From assembly GCF_037974355.1 (NCBI RefSeq), contig NZ_CP150235.1, positions 744,001 through 808,000 on the forward strand: 64,000 nucleotides of DNA, written 5' to 3'. Source of the stretch: Paenibacillus sp. FSL R5-0517. Lineage in GTDB: Bacteria; Bacillota; Bacilli; Paenibacillales; Paenibacillaceae. This document shows, piece by piece, positions 8,885 to 17,884 of the stretch. The notes below the pieces were generated by a model, which did not search any database, had not been told where the DNA came from, and saw nothing but the letters and a program-made list of their open reading frames with translations. The translations under genes were made by a program, and so were the position numbers. Position 1 is the stretch's first letter, and the number at the start of each line of letters is the position of its first letter.

Positions 8885-10399
8885 TTAACGCTTCGTTTTT
8901 TTGCTGGCTTGTCTGGTTTTGTTCGGTGTACCTGTAGAGAGTGGACGTGTTTTCATATGGGACCAAGGTACACGAAACAGAGTATCCTTCAGATCTTTCT
9001 GAATGAAAGGTGCAAAGGGAGACATATAAGGTACGCCAAAAGAACGCAAGCTGCATAGATGGGTAACCGTAATGAGCAGAACAATGAGAATACCGTAGAA
9101 ACCAAATGCTGCCGCAAGTATCATCAATACAAATCGCAGAATTCGAACAGAGATGGATAGTCCATTCTCTGGAATGACATAACTGGATATAGCCGTAATG
9201 GAAACGATAATAACCATCGCAGCGGAGACAACCCCTGCATCAACGGCGGCTTGGCCGATAACCAGCGTCCCGACGATGGAGACGGCTTGACCAACGGTTT
9301 TCGGAATTCGAATGCCTGCTTCCCGCAAAATTTCATAGGTCAATTCCATAAGTATAGCTTCAATGAATGCGGGAAAAGGCACGCCTTCACGTTGAGCTGC
9401 CAGACTAATAAGCAGATTGGTGGGCAGCATCTCCTGGTGAAATGTGGTAATAGCGATATAGAAGGATGGGGCCAGCAGAGCGATGAAAAAGGACAGATAA
9501 CGAATCATCCGAATCAATGTGCTAATATCGGCCCGTTGGTAGTAATCCTCTGGTGACTGGAAGAAATGTACGAACAATGCCGGAACCAGGAGCACAAAAG
9601 GCGTTCCGTCTACAATGATGGCTACTCTCCCCTCAAGCAAGGCAGCACAAACCGTATCCGGACGTTCACTGTTGTACACGGTAGGGAATAGCGTACCTGT
9701 TTCATCTTGAACAAGTTCTTCGATATACCCGCTTTCCAGAATCCCATCAATATCGATCTCATCGAGCCTTCGCCTTAGTTCCTCCACCACACCTGCATCA
9801 ACGGTATGTTTCAGATATAAGACAGCAACTCTTGTTTTGGTGATGCGACCAATCTCTCTTTCTTCGATCCAGAGATGAGGGTCCCGAATCCGTTTGCGGA
9901 TCAAGGCTGTATTCGTACGCAGATTTTCATTGAATCCCTCCATGGGACCCCGGACAACGGTCTGTGAGATGGGTTCACCCACAGCACGGTCTTCCCAACC
10001 GGCGGCAGCAATTTTCAATCCACGTACACAACCTTCGATCAGCAGAATGGCCGATCCTGACAGGAGAGCATTGAGCACATCCTCCATGTCATCCACCAGA
10101 ATGACATTGCTCGCGGCTAAAATATCATTCTGGATGTAGCTTAGATGCTCTTCATCTGCCGAGAACTCCGGGAGTTCATGTGTCTTTAACAGGGACTCCA
10201 GGATGGAATGATTCAGGATCTGCACATCCACTAATCCATCAATGTACAACATGACGGCAGGCCATTTATGGAGGCACTGGAGAGGACGCATCATTAAGTC
10301 ATTGCTGTTCCCCATCACTTGCTTGCAGTAATCCATATTTTCGCTGAGATTCGGTGAGATTTGCCTCTGATCTTGATGCTCCACGTTTGGTTCACTCAT
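8885..10399 (-). CDS. Spore germination protein, GerAA family (A subunit)
   Basis: A subunit of a nutrient germinant receptor, 504 residues. The soluble N-terminal domain (to about residue 290) includes the conserved block VVRGPMEGFNENLRTNTALI followed by RKRIRDP. The C-terminal membrane part carries QREGVPFPAFIEAILMELTY, EAGIRIP and GQAAVDAGVVSAAMVI, which are invariant-type motifs of the family. The basic tail (KTRQASKKTKR) is cytoplasmic-looking. ATG 10399 follows GGGGGTGAAGGT. First gene of a five-gene operon (A-C-D-B-B). Likely expressed in the forespore; a candidate sigma-G promoter lies 35 nt upstream. Confidence 0.95.
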   Translation of the reverse strand: MSEPNVEHQDQRQISPNLSENMDYCKQVMGNSNDLMMRPLQCLHKWPAVMLYIDGLVDVQILNHSILESLLKTHELPEFSADEEHLSYIQNDILAASNVILVDDMEDVLNALLSGSAILLIEGCVRGLKIAAAGWEDRAVGEPISQTVVRGPMEGFNENLRTNTALIRKRIRDPHLWIEEREIGRITKTRVAVLYLKHTVDAGVVEELRRRLDEIDIDGILESGYIEELVQDETGTLFPTVYNSERPDTVCAALLEGRVAIIVDGTPFVLLVPALFVHFFQSPEDYYQRADISTLIRMIRYLSFFIALLAPSFYIAITTFHQEMLPTNLLISLAAQREGVPFPAFIEAILMELTYEILREAGIRIPKTVGQAVSIVGTLVIGQAAVDAGVVSAAMVIIVSITAISSYVIPENGLSISVRILRFVLMILAAAFGFYGILIVLLITVTHLCSLRSFGVPYMSPFAPFIQKDLKDTLFRVPWSHMKTRPLSTGTPNKTRQASKKTKR

Positions 10400-10433
10400 A
10401 CCTTCACCCCCTATACATCCTATATTTGCAAGT

Positions 10434-10463
10434 TAGTATGACCTGGATGATTTCGGATTATCA
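10434..10463 (-). promoter_or_regulatory. Candidate sigma-G (forespore) promoter of the germination operon
   Basis: Reading the minus strand, TGATAA (10463-10458) is followed after 17 nt by CATACTA (10440-10434). CATACTA is an exact match to the -10 of forespore sigma-G promoters; the -35 is a partial match to TGAATA. Position and gene content (germinant receptor) agree with known sigma-G control of ger operons. Confidence 0.6.
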
Positions 10464-10553
10464 CAAAAAATGAATGATAGTTCATCATTGTGTTTGAGGA
10501 AGTGTGTATTTTGGAGGGAGGAAGTGTTTACAGCGTTTTTTTGAAAAAAGCGA

Positions 10554-10583
10554 TAAAAAAAGAGCTGCGATTATTCGCAACTC
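10554..10583 (-). terminator. Rho-independent terminator of the dedA gene
   Basis: On the minus strand, GAGTTGCGA, loop ATAA and TCGCAGCTC form a 9-bp stem followed by a run of seven T. It lies 37 nt after the dedA stop. Confidence 0.8.
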
Positions 10584-10619
10584 CTTGATAACTTATTATC
10601 GATGGACGTTTGTCCCAAT

Positions 10620-11267
10620 TTACTTTTGTCTTTGTCGTACAGGGGCTGGCTTGGATACGGCGGATCTTGATGCCCATGCTTTGCGGTAGCGGTAAAGCAC
10701 GGCAACAATAAGCAATAAGCCAACTCCTCCCACGATATATGCTGCATATTGATGAGCCAGATGGAATACGGCATTCCACTGGGGCCCGAATATTTTGCCA
10801 ATGCCCAGAAACAGCACAACCCAGAACAGCGCACCTGAGTAGGCGTAGAGAGCGAACTTGCGAAAAGGAACGGCGGCTATACCCGCAAAATATCCGGTGA
10901 AATGCCGAACTCCCGGAATGAAATATCCGATGAAGATTAAAGCATTACCATATTTGGCGAACCACTTTTGCGTTTTATCGAGCTTGTCCTGCTTCAGCAG
11001 AAACCATTTTCCGTATCGTGTTATAAAGGGCAGTCCTGCTTTGGCTCCAATAAAATAAGTAATTGTCATGCCGATCGTTGTTCCCAGAAAAGCCAGTATG
11101 GTGAGGATTCCGAAGTCGAGATGACCCTTGTAGGAGAGAAACCCTGCGTAAGCCATCGTTGTTTCACCAGGAAAGGGAAGTGCGATGAATTCAAGCAACA
11201 AGCCAAAAAACAATACGCTGTATCCGTAGGACCCAAACAGATGTTGGACCTTCTCAAGCAATTCCAA
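10620..11267 (-). CDS. DedA family membrane protein
   Basis: DedA/SNARE-associated proteins are small polytopic membrane proteins; several act as undecaprenyl-phosphate or phospholipid flippases. 215 residues with the membrane-reentrant signature EFIALPFPGETTMAYAGFLS (residues about 26-45), the second hallmark RYGKWFLL, then FAKYGNALIFIGYFIPGVRH (the G-x-x-x-P-x-x-R region) and three C-terminal spans, ending in a basic tail. The start codon is TTG at 11267 with AGGAGAG upstream; no better ATG is in frame. It is a single gene with its own terminator. Confidence 0.9.
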   Translation of the reverse strand: MELLEKVQHLFGSYGYSVLFFGLLLEFIALPFPGETTMAYAGFLSYKGHLDFGILTILAFLGTTIGMTITYFIGAKAGLPFITRYGKWFLLKQDKLDKTQKWFAKYGNALIFIGYFIPGVRHFTGYFAGIAAVPFRKFALYAYSGALFWVVLFLGIGKIFGPQWNAVFHLAHQYAAYIVGGVGLLLIVAVLYRYRKAWASRSAVSKPAPVRQRQK

Positions 11268-11508
11268 TAGATTTCACTCTCCTGAAGACGGGGTGGGAGC
11301 ATGAATCTCTCCAAGGTGTTGTGTATACGTTATACCTGTCCATTATGCTACCTAATCTGAAGCGAAGAATCAATCACACACCATACCAAATTGTGAAAAA
11401 ATATTAAACAAAAATGCGTCTTTTTTCAAGAAAGCCTCCATATAATTCTAACAAATCTGCTGAAGTCTATCAGCAAATTCACTAGAGACGGTGGAGGGCG
11501 ATTCGTAA

Positions 11509-12810
11509 ATGGTACAGAGACCGGAATTAAGAATCAAGGGAGAAGGGGAAATTCCCGTAACATCCATACATACGTTTTTATCTGGACAATGGTCTGTCAT
11601 TCTCGTGCGAATTGCGATATTGCTATGTGTGTTCGCTGTATACGCTGGCACCGCGTATGCATCTTCTGCTTCTGGCTCAGATGATTCGATCAGGGAAGAT
11701 AAGAATACGCAAGACAAGGTCGTCTATCTGAGTTTTGACGACGGACCGGGTAACCATACCCGAGAAGTATTGGATATTTTGCGCAAAGAGCAGGTTCTGG
11801 CCACTTTTTTTGTGCTGGGTGAGCAGGCAGAGCGTTATCCCGAGTTAATCCGGTCGCTGGTGGAGGATGGACATGCTCTGGGCAATCATACGTTTAATCA
11901 TCAATACAAACAGCTGTACAGTGATTTTAAAGTGTTCTGGAACCAGATCAAGCAGACAGAAGACGTGCTGGAGCGTATAACTGGTTTCCGTCCGAATCTG
12001 GTGCGAGCGCCAGGAGGTACCTACGGACATTTTGACCAGAGTTATTTTGATCTGCTGCAATTGGGTGGATACACCGTCATGGACTGGAACGTCGATAGTG
12101 GGGATTCCAAACGAAAAGGTGTTCCGGCCACAGAAATCCTTAAAAATTCCACCAAAGTACCTGAAGGAACACGTTCGGTGATTGTCCTGATGCATGATGG
12201 AGGTGCGCACGCTGAAACGGTAAAAGCACTTCCGGGTATTATCAAATATTATCGTGATCACGGATACCGTTTTGACATCATAAAGAGTTCGGATCAGCCG
12301 GTTCAATTCCGAGTTCATCCCGATGCCAAGTATAAGTCCCGCAAGGCTCCGGGAAAGGCATGGATCGCAGAGCATGTAGAAGGTAATGCTGCGTTGTGGC
12401 TCACAAGCAAGAAGCTGAAGATAGAGGTAGGATTGGCTGCGGCAACCTTACAACCTGGAGAATTCCGAATGGATGGGCAGCGAATCATGGTGCCTTTGCG
12501 TACATTCATGAAAAAGTTCGGGGGCAGCACGCGCTGGGACCCAGAGACAAGGACAGCCACAGCAGTATGGAAGGAAAGAACGATTCATGCAGACAGTGTG
12601 AGCGGAACACTGAGCTCAACAGGGGTAATTGAAACAGGAGCAGTACAGAGTCAGGGGGGAACCATCTGGGTTCCGTTACGTGAGTTACTGGAGCAGATGG
12701 GGTTAAAAGTGAATTCCTTAACCAGTAATAAGGCAGAGTGGACGGTAAAGGCGGGCGCTTCCAGGTCCATTTCGGCAATGAATCTCATATTTAAGTATAA
12801 AATGATCTGA
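11509..12810 (+). CDS. Secreted polysaccharide deacetylase with C-terminal copper-amine-oxidase-like domain
   Basis: NodB-type carbohydrate esterase (CE4), probably acting on peptidoglycan or another N-acetylated cell-wall glycan. 433 residues: a membrane/signal segment at residues 29-50, then the NodB domain with motif 1 SFDDGPG (75-81), motif 2 HTFNH (metal ligands His127 and His131), motif 3 RAPGGTYG, motif 4 WNVDSGD and motif 5 LMHDGG. From about residue 320 a copper-amine-oxidase N-like repeat follows (MVPLRTFMKKFGG and WVPLRELLEQMG), a wall-associated module common in Paenibacillus secreted proteins. ATG 11509 is preceded by GGAGGGCGATTCGTAA. It appears monocistronic. Confidence 0.9.
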   Translation: MVQRPELRIKGEGEIPVTSIHTFLSGQWSVILVRIAILLCVFAVYAGTAYASSASGSDDSIREDKNTQDKVVYLSFDDGPGNHTREVLDILRKEQVLATFFVLGEQAERYPELIRSLVEDGHALGNHTFNHQYKQLYSDFKVFWNQIKQTEDVLERITGFRPNLVRAPGGTYGHFDQSYFDLLQLGGYTVMDWNVDSGDSKRKGVPATEILKNSTKVPEGTRSVIVLMHDGGAHAETVKALPGIIKYYRDHGYRFDIIKSSDQPVQFRVHPDAKYKSRKAPGKAWIAEHVEGNAALWLTSKKLKIEVGLAAATLQPGEFRMDGQRIMVPLRTFMKKFGGSTRWDPETRTATAVWKERTIHADSVSGTLSSTGVIETGAVQSQGGTIWVPLRELLEQMGLKVNSLTSNKAEWTVKAGASRSISAMNLIFKYKMI

Positions 12811-12913
12811 AGAAAGTCATGCTTGCAGGACTATTCTCTCTACTTCCGGGCAACACTGAATCATAGATTACTATGGTTCAGAAATGCCGATGGACGGAAG
12901 GAGATCAGGAGAA

Positions 12914-13903
12914 ATGTCTTATATCCGAATGGAACATGAACATGCGGTTGAATTGTTAAACAGGGTCATGAAACGTGTTGAAAGTGTGATTGTTGGCAAA
13001 AAAACAGAGATTCGTTATGTTCTCACTGCAATGCTCAGTGGGGGGCATGTACTTCTGGAAGATGTACCGGGTACCGGGAAAACCATGCTGGTTCGTGCCG
13101 TTGCTTCCGCGTTGGACTGCTCCATGGGCCGGATTCAATTCACGTCCGATGTCATGCCGGCAGATGTTACGGGCACTTTAATCTATCATCCACATACAGC
13201 TGAATTCAAGTTTCGCCCCGGACCTGTCATGTCCAACGTTGTCTTGGCGGATGAAATAAACCGGGCTTCACCCCGGACTCAGTCTGCCCTGCTGGAGGCA
13301 ATGGAGGAACGACGTATTACGGTTGATGGAACAACCTATGCCTTGCCACGCCCCTTCTTTCTGCTGGCGACACAGAATCCGTTACAGTTTGAGGGTACGT
13401 ACCGGCTGCCTGAAGCGCAGCTGGATCGATTTATCATGAGGATTGGACTGGGGTATCCCGATCCGGAACAGGAATTGGAATTGTTAAGTCGGATGCAAGG
13501 TAGAGAAGAGCTTGATGAACTTCGCCCTGTCCTGCTTACTGAAGAAGTCGTAGCCATGCAGCGTGAAGTCAAACAGGTACATGTTGACCCGGTCGTCAAA
13601 CAGTATCTGGTGGCCGTTGCTGTAGCCTCTCGCAGCCTTCCGGCGGTCAGATTGGGCATCAGCCCGCGTGGAACACTGGCCTGGATGGCTGCGGCGCAGT
13701 CGTTTGCCTACCTTCAAGGACGCAGTTATGTCATTCCCGATGATGTGAAAGAGTTGGCAGTGCCTGTTCTCTCACATCGAATTCAATTGAAGGCCCAGAA
13801 CAGAGCGGAGGTTTGGGGACAAGTCCAAGTTATTGAAGAAGCCTTGTCATCCGTCCCTGTTCCTGTACAAATGGCATCACAGGGAAGGGGACGGAGGCAA
13901 TGA
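12914..13903 (+). CDS. MoxR-family AAA+ ATPase
   Basis: AAA+ chaperone-like ATPase encoded beside DUF58 and transglutaminase genes; such trios are thought to assemble or activate protein complexes, with the actual client unknown. 329 residues: Walker A DVPGTGKTML (about 50-59), Walker B VVLADEINRASPRTQSALLE, sensor 1 FFLLATQNPLQFEGTYRLPE, an arginine-finger region and a C-terminal lid. ATG 12914 has AAGGAG ten nt upstream; an in-frame ATG at 12884 lacks a good site. Its stop overlaps the DUF58 start (ATGA), so translation is coupled. Confidence 0.95.
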   Translation: MSYIRMEHEHAVELLNRVMKRVESVIVGKKTEIRYVLTAMLSGGHVLLEDVPGTGKTMLVRAVASALDCSMGRIQFTSDVMPADVTGTLIYHPHTAEFKFRPGPVMSNVVLADEINRASPRTQSALLEAMEERRITVDGTTYALPRPFFLLATQNPLQFEGTYRLPEAQLDRFIMRIGLGYPDPEQELELLSRMQGREELDELRPVLLTEEVVAMQREVKQVHVDPVVKQYLVAVAVASRSLPAVRLGISPRGTLAWMAAAQSFAYLQGRSYVIPDDVKELAVPVLSHRIQLKAQNRAEVWGQVQVIEEALSSVPVPVQMASQGRGRRQ

Positions 13904-15159
13904 CTGCTCTGGGACAACGGATGTTGAGTGCTGTCCTTGTGGTGGCTCTGGCTTCCTTATATCAGTGGCATGGTGGCAAAGCGGCGTTGTTTCTATCCAT
14001 TATGGCTTGCTTGATGTTCATAGGAGGTCTGCTTCTCCATTGGTTCGGACCACGGCGTATTCACATCCGTCGGAAAATACATGCGAATCGGATTGAGGCA
14101 GGCGAGCGGGTGCGGGTTCAAGTCGAACTGGAATTCGAATGTCGTATTCCATTGTTATGGATCGTTCTGTGTGAAAATTCACCTGCAGGTGTTCATCGCA
14201 AATTATTTTTCCCGGGAACTCGGCGGAAATTTTCCTATCAATATGAATGTTCCGGTTTACGCAGAGGGGTCTACAGATGGGATACGGGCAGATTGTACTG
14301 GGGAGATCTGTTTGGCTGGAATACCCACTCTACAGAGACCGCAGGCGGCACCCCCTTGATTGTTGTTCCTCAAGCATCGGCTTGGGGGGAGGGGGATTCA
14401 GCAGAATTCGCAGCGATGATCGAAGGGACTCTGTCGGAGAGAAGAAATAGCCAGGGAAACCGCAGCCCCGAGTTCCGTGAATATCAGCAGGGTGACCCGC
14501 TGGGACGTATTCATTGGAAAAGCACAGCCAAAACGGGGCAACTTCAGACCTTTCTGCCCGATACCACAGATCTGGCTTCACTGGGCATCCTTGTGTATGA
14601 AGGCGCATCGGGTTATGAGGTAAAACAGCCAGAGACTATGGAAGCACCTGCTTTTGAACGAGTGGTGGGTGCAGCCGCCCGCTGGATTCATACGGCTGAG
14701 CGGGACGACATTCCTTATCATCTGTGGATGGAAGGCGGAGATAAGAGTCGTAATGAACAAGATCAATGGCGACATGGGTCATTCCAGGCAGATAATGAGT
14801 GTCATGGTCTGGACAGACTAGCAGGAGCACGAATATCCACAGCCCAATCCGTGTCGGTTTCACTCCGAACGGAGATGCTGGATGGACTGGCGCGCGGTTC
14901 GCGAATTGTGGTTCTCACAGGCAAGATCGATCAGGTTCTGACCGAATGGATTATAACTGCAATGGGTTCAGGTTATCGTGTAGAGGTGCAATTGGCTGAA
15001 ACGAACCAGCTAGGATCAAAGGATAGATTCATGACTGGAATTGAGCATGACAGCTCAAGTATAGAGCGGCTTCGTCACACCGGGGTATTGATTCAAGCGG
15101 TTACAGACGTTGCGTTATCTTCATTGGGAAAGGTGGAGGTAACGGATGTGGGAGCATAA
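13900..15159 (+). CDS. DUF58 domain membrane protein
   Basis: Partner of the MoxR ATPase. 419 residues with two hydrophobic spans near the N-terminus (about 5-50), an Ig-like segment, then the DUF58 core: FREYQQGDPLGRIHWKSTAK followed by TGQLQTFLPD, the family's defining motif before a degenerate von Willebrand A-like domain. ATG 13900 overlaps the moxR stop by 4 nt and its own end overlaps the next gene by 14 nt. Function in Gram-positive bacteria is not established. Confidence 0.9.
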   Translation: MTALGQRMLSAVLVVALASLYQWHGGKAALFLSIMACLMFIGGLLLHWFGPRRIHIRRKIHANRIEAGERVRVQVELEFECRIPLLWIVLCENSPAGVHRKLFFPGTRRKFSYQYECSGLRRGVYRWDTGRLYWGDLFGWNTHSTETAGGTPLIVVPQASAWGEGDSAEFAAMIEGTLSERRNSQGNRSPEFREYQQGDPLGRIHWKSTAKTGQLQTFLPDTTDLASLGILVYEGASGYEVKQPETMEAPAFERVVGAAARWIHTAERDDIPYHLWMEGGDKSRNEQDQWRHGSFQADNECHGLDRLAGARISTAQSVSVSLRTEMLDGLARGSRIVVLTGKIDQVLTEWIITAMGSGYRVEVQLAETNQLGSKDRFMTGIEHDSSSIERLRHTGVLIQAVTDVALSSLGKVEVTDVGA

Positions 15160-17512
15160 TAAAAACCAGGAACCCAATTCCACTGTGACGGCTGACAAAG
15201 CGTCAACAGCCCGTCTGAGATTAGAATCGGTCCATTCTGTAGTTAGGAATGTGAACCACACTTCTCTTACAGAGATAAAGGATGAGGGATCTGTTAGAGT
15301 GCCGGTTCTGTATAGGATATTTATTTCGGCCATTTTACTTATACTGTCTCTGGAGTGGATATATCCTGTTACGTCATCAGGTCAGCAGGGCAGTGAACGT
15401 TTCTTGTCCGTAATGGCGGGGTTAACTGGAGCATTGCTGCTCGCAGGGTTAATTCGTACAGGGTGGATCACCCGAATACTGATCCGATTATTTATTGCAC
15501 TCGCTGCGCTATGTCTGATGTATGGAGGAAGTGATCCTGCCCGTTGGGCGGTTGCATACCCCGGAATACTTTCAGCGGATATGGACACCTTTATGGATAA
15601 CTGGCGATTCCACTCGATTAGTACAGAAACGAGAGGACTGTTCATGATGTGCGGTTGGAGCATGCTCATGGCTTCTGTGCAATCCCTTGTATTGCTGCGT
15701 AGAAGCGTTATGCTGTTTGGCAGTGCAACGCTAGTATACTTGCTTCTGCTTGAATCTTTTGCGGGGTTGGATGTATATGCTTCAGTAATACGGTCTGTGT
15801 TATGGACTTTTCTAATTCAGGCTCTGCTTCAGCTACTACGCCTCAACGGAGGAGTAACTACCCCGAGTTATCGTGGCAGTCCCTATGGCCGTTGGAGCGT
15901 TATAACCATTGTTGCTTCCACAGGTATGGTCCTTTTCTCTGCGTTACCTGGTCAGTTCGCTTCCATACCTCAACCGGAACGCATATCCCTGGAGCAGATG
16001 GGTGAACGCATAGCTCGCTGGGCAGGTTATACACAGTACAGTAGCATCCCTGCTGCAACGGCGGTAACGGGATATAGCACGGCAGATGCGCCCATGGGAG
16101 CACCTCTGGTGCAGGGGAATGCCCTCTTTTTTACAGCGAAGAGTCCGGAAGTGACGTATTGGCGAGGAGAGACTCGTTCATATTATAACGGTAGTACCTG
16201 GAGTGACCCAGAGCAAAGCTTTGAAACGGCCAGTCCTTCCGGACTCCTGCGTTCTGATGGTTGGGAGAATCAAACCTATTGGAAACGTATTCGCCAAACG
16301 GTCACGATGAAACGGGAATGGAAAGGGCCGAATCCGTTATTTACCGGGGGAATCCCGCTGAATGTATCGTTTCAAGATAAGAACAGCAATAATAAGGAGA
16401 ACATGCTTACGTTGTTATCTAATCGAGATTCCGCAACGTTGTGGCTTGCAAACGCCGGCGAAGATCATATGGTTAAAAATTATACGGCAGACGTCATGTT
16501 TCCTGTGGCCTCGCCGGAACAGTTACGTCTGTTAGGGAATGCGAATAAAGGGAAAGATCCTGCCTCTATACGGAGGACATATCTGCAATTGCCCACATCT
16601 CTCCCGGGTCGGGTGCAGACGCTCGCCAAGGAAATCATTCAAGGCAGTGAGACTCGGTATGACGCTGTACAAGCCGTCAAGACTTATCTGGCTGCTCATG
16701 CCGAGTATACGCTCGATACCCGTATGCCACCGCGTGGATCAGATTTTGTGGACGATTTTCTATTCGTCACACGGCAGGGGTATTGTAATCATTTCTCCAC
16801 TGCCATGATTGTGTTGCTGCGTTCAGAGGGGATTCCTGCACGCTGGGTTAAAGGCTTCGGGTCTGGGATGGCTGACCCGAATATACCAGGTCAATATATC
16901 ATTTCCCAAGGAGATGCACATTCTTGGGTAGAGGTGTATTTTCCAGGGGCAGGGTGGATGCCGTTCGAGGCTACGCCGGGCTTCACCATGGCGCAAGGCG
17001 CGGGTGAAGATGTGGCAGCACTCGCCGGGCCGCAGCCTGTTGTAGAGACTCCGCCGTATATGAGCGGCGGATGGGCTAACGCGGGCGCATGGCTGCTCGC
17101 CCGCGCACGGGCCATTGCCGCGGAGCCGGGGCTCGCGGCAGCCCTTGTCGCAGCGGCCCTGCTGGGCGCCGCTGCTGTGATCCGCATGCGACGGCTACGC
17201 CCCGCGCTGCGGATCAGGCTGCTGCTGGCTTGGCCGCGCAGCAGCTTTCCAGACCGCGAGCGGCTGCTGGGCGCCGCCGCTCCGGTCTGGGCCGCGCTCG
17301 CGCGCCGGTACGGCCCGCGGCCGCCGGGGATGACGCTGCGTGAATATGCAGCATCACCGGCTTTGGCCGCATGCGCGGACGGCGCGGACATCGCGCGGTT
17401 TGCAGCCGACTGGGAACGGCTGCTGTACGGGCCAGACCGTCCGCTGCGCGCAGACAGTCTGGACTTCCTGCGCCGGGCACTTCGTTTGGCCCGGCGATTG
17501 CAGGCGTTGTAA
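15146..17512 (+). CDS. Membrane-bound transglutaminase-like protein (TgpA/YebA-like, DUF3488-DUF4129)
   Basis: 788 residues. After a cytoplasmic leader (about 1-50) there are six or so hydrophobic spans (to about 275), an extracytoplasmic transglutaminase-like domain with catalytic Cys in RQGYCNHFSTAMIVLLRSEG (about 547), His in DAHSWVEVYFPGAGW (about 592) and Asp/Glu in FEATPGF, then one more membrane span (about 660-680) and a DUF4129-type tail. Third gene of the moxR operon, ATG 15146. The last ~480 bp, from about 17,030, are extremely GC-rich (46 of 60 bases in 17221-17280) and Ala/Arg-rich, unlike the rest of the gene, although the frame stays open and the tail looks like a normal DUF4129. 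Confidence 0.9.
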   Translation: MWEHNKNQEPNSTVTADKASTARLRLESVHSVVRNVNHTSLTEIKDEGSVRVPVLYRIFISAILLILSLEWIYPVTSSGQQGSERFLSVMAGLTGALLLAGLIRTGWITRILIRLFIALAALCLMYGGSDPARWAVAYPGILSADMDTFMDNWRFHSISTETRGLFMMCGWSMLMASVQSLVLLRRSVMLFGSATLVYLLLLESFAGLDVYASVIRSVLWTFLIQALLQLLRLNGGVTTPSYRGSPYGRWSVITIVASTGMVLFSALPGQFASIPQPERISLEQMGERIARWAGYTQYSSIPAATAVTGYSTADAPMGAPLVQGNALFFTAKSPEVTYWRGETRSYYNGSTWSDPEQSFETASPSGLLRSDGWENQTYWKRIRQTVTMKREWKGPNPLFTGGIPLNVSFQDKNSNNKENMLTLLSNRDSATLWLANAGEDHMVKNYTADVMFPVASPEQLRLLGNANKGKDPASIRRTYLQLPTSLPGRVQTLAKEIIQGSETRYDAVQAVKTYLAAHAEYTLDTRMPPRGSDFVDDFLFVTRQGYCNHFSTAMIVLLRSEGIPARWVKGFGSGMADPNIPGQYIISQGDAHSWVEVYFPGAGWMPFEATPGFTMAQGAGEDVAALAGPQPVVETPPYMSGGWANAGAWLLARARAIAAEPGLAAALVAAALLGAAAVIRMRRLRPALRIRLLLAWPRSSFPDRERLLGAAAPVWAALARRYGPRPPGMTLREYAASPALAACADGADIARFAADWERLLYGPDRPLRADSLDFLRRALRLARRLQAL

Positions 17513-17668
17513 CCCAAGGATGTTACAACATGCAGGCCACACAACCTGCCGGTGATTGCACTCTCGCTATCGCTTCCGATACAGATTGGAAGGTTGCAGC
17601 AGCAGATGATCACCACTGGCGCATCTATTCTATTGTGCTTCGGTTGTCCATTGTTGCATGTTACACAT

Positions 17669-17706
17669 AAGACGCCTTTCGCGCTCCGCTGCGAACGAGG
17701 CGTCTT
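17669..17706 (+). terminator. Hairpin downstream of the moxR operon
   Basis: AAGACGCC (17669-17676) pairs with GGCGTCTT (17699-17706), with an inner TTCGC/GCGAA stem. It is followed by few T, so termination strength is uncertain. The remaining gap 17513-17824 shows no coding potential. Confidence 0.5.
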
Positions 17707-17824
17707 TCCACGATCATACACTTGAACCAGCATCTTGCTGCCATGTTTTCTGATCGGAATTTCATATTTAGAGGCATTTGGTAATCCTGTTTTGATATGT
17801 CGAAAAAAGGAGTTTCGCCTTTCC

Positions 17825-17854
17825 TTGACGGTATGTTTTGTCGTTGCGTATAAT
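17825..17854 (+). promoter_or_regulatory. Sigma-A promoter of guaA
   Basis: TTGACG (17825-17830), an 18-nt spacer and TATAAT (17849-17854) lie 30 nt upstream of the guaA start codon. The leader is very short, and neither a PurR box nor a riboswitch was seen here. Confidence 0.7.
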
Positions 17855-17884
17855 TAGTTTCATTGAATTGAGGGAGGCACGGTT

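Noticed and set aside
17669..17706. PurR box (GCGAACGAG) upstream of guaA
   Set aside because: It is a single core inside a terminator-like hairpin, lacks an inverted partner and is more than 110 nt from the promoter.
16891..17733. 280-codon minus-strand frame opposite the GC-rich end of the transglutaminase gene
   Set aside because: High GC removes stop codons from every frame; the product is a low-complexity Ser/Arg/Ala sequence.
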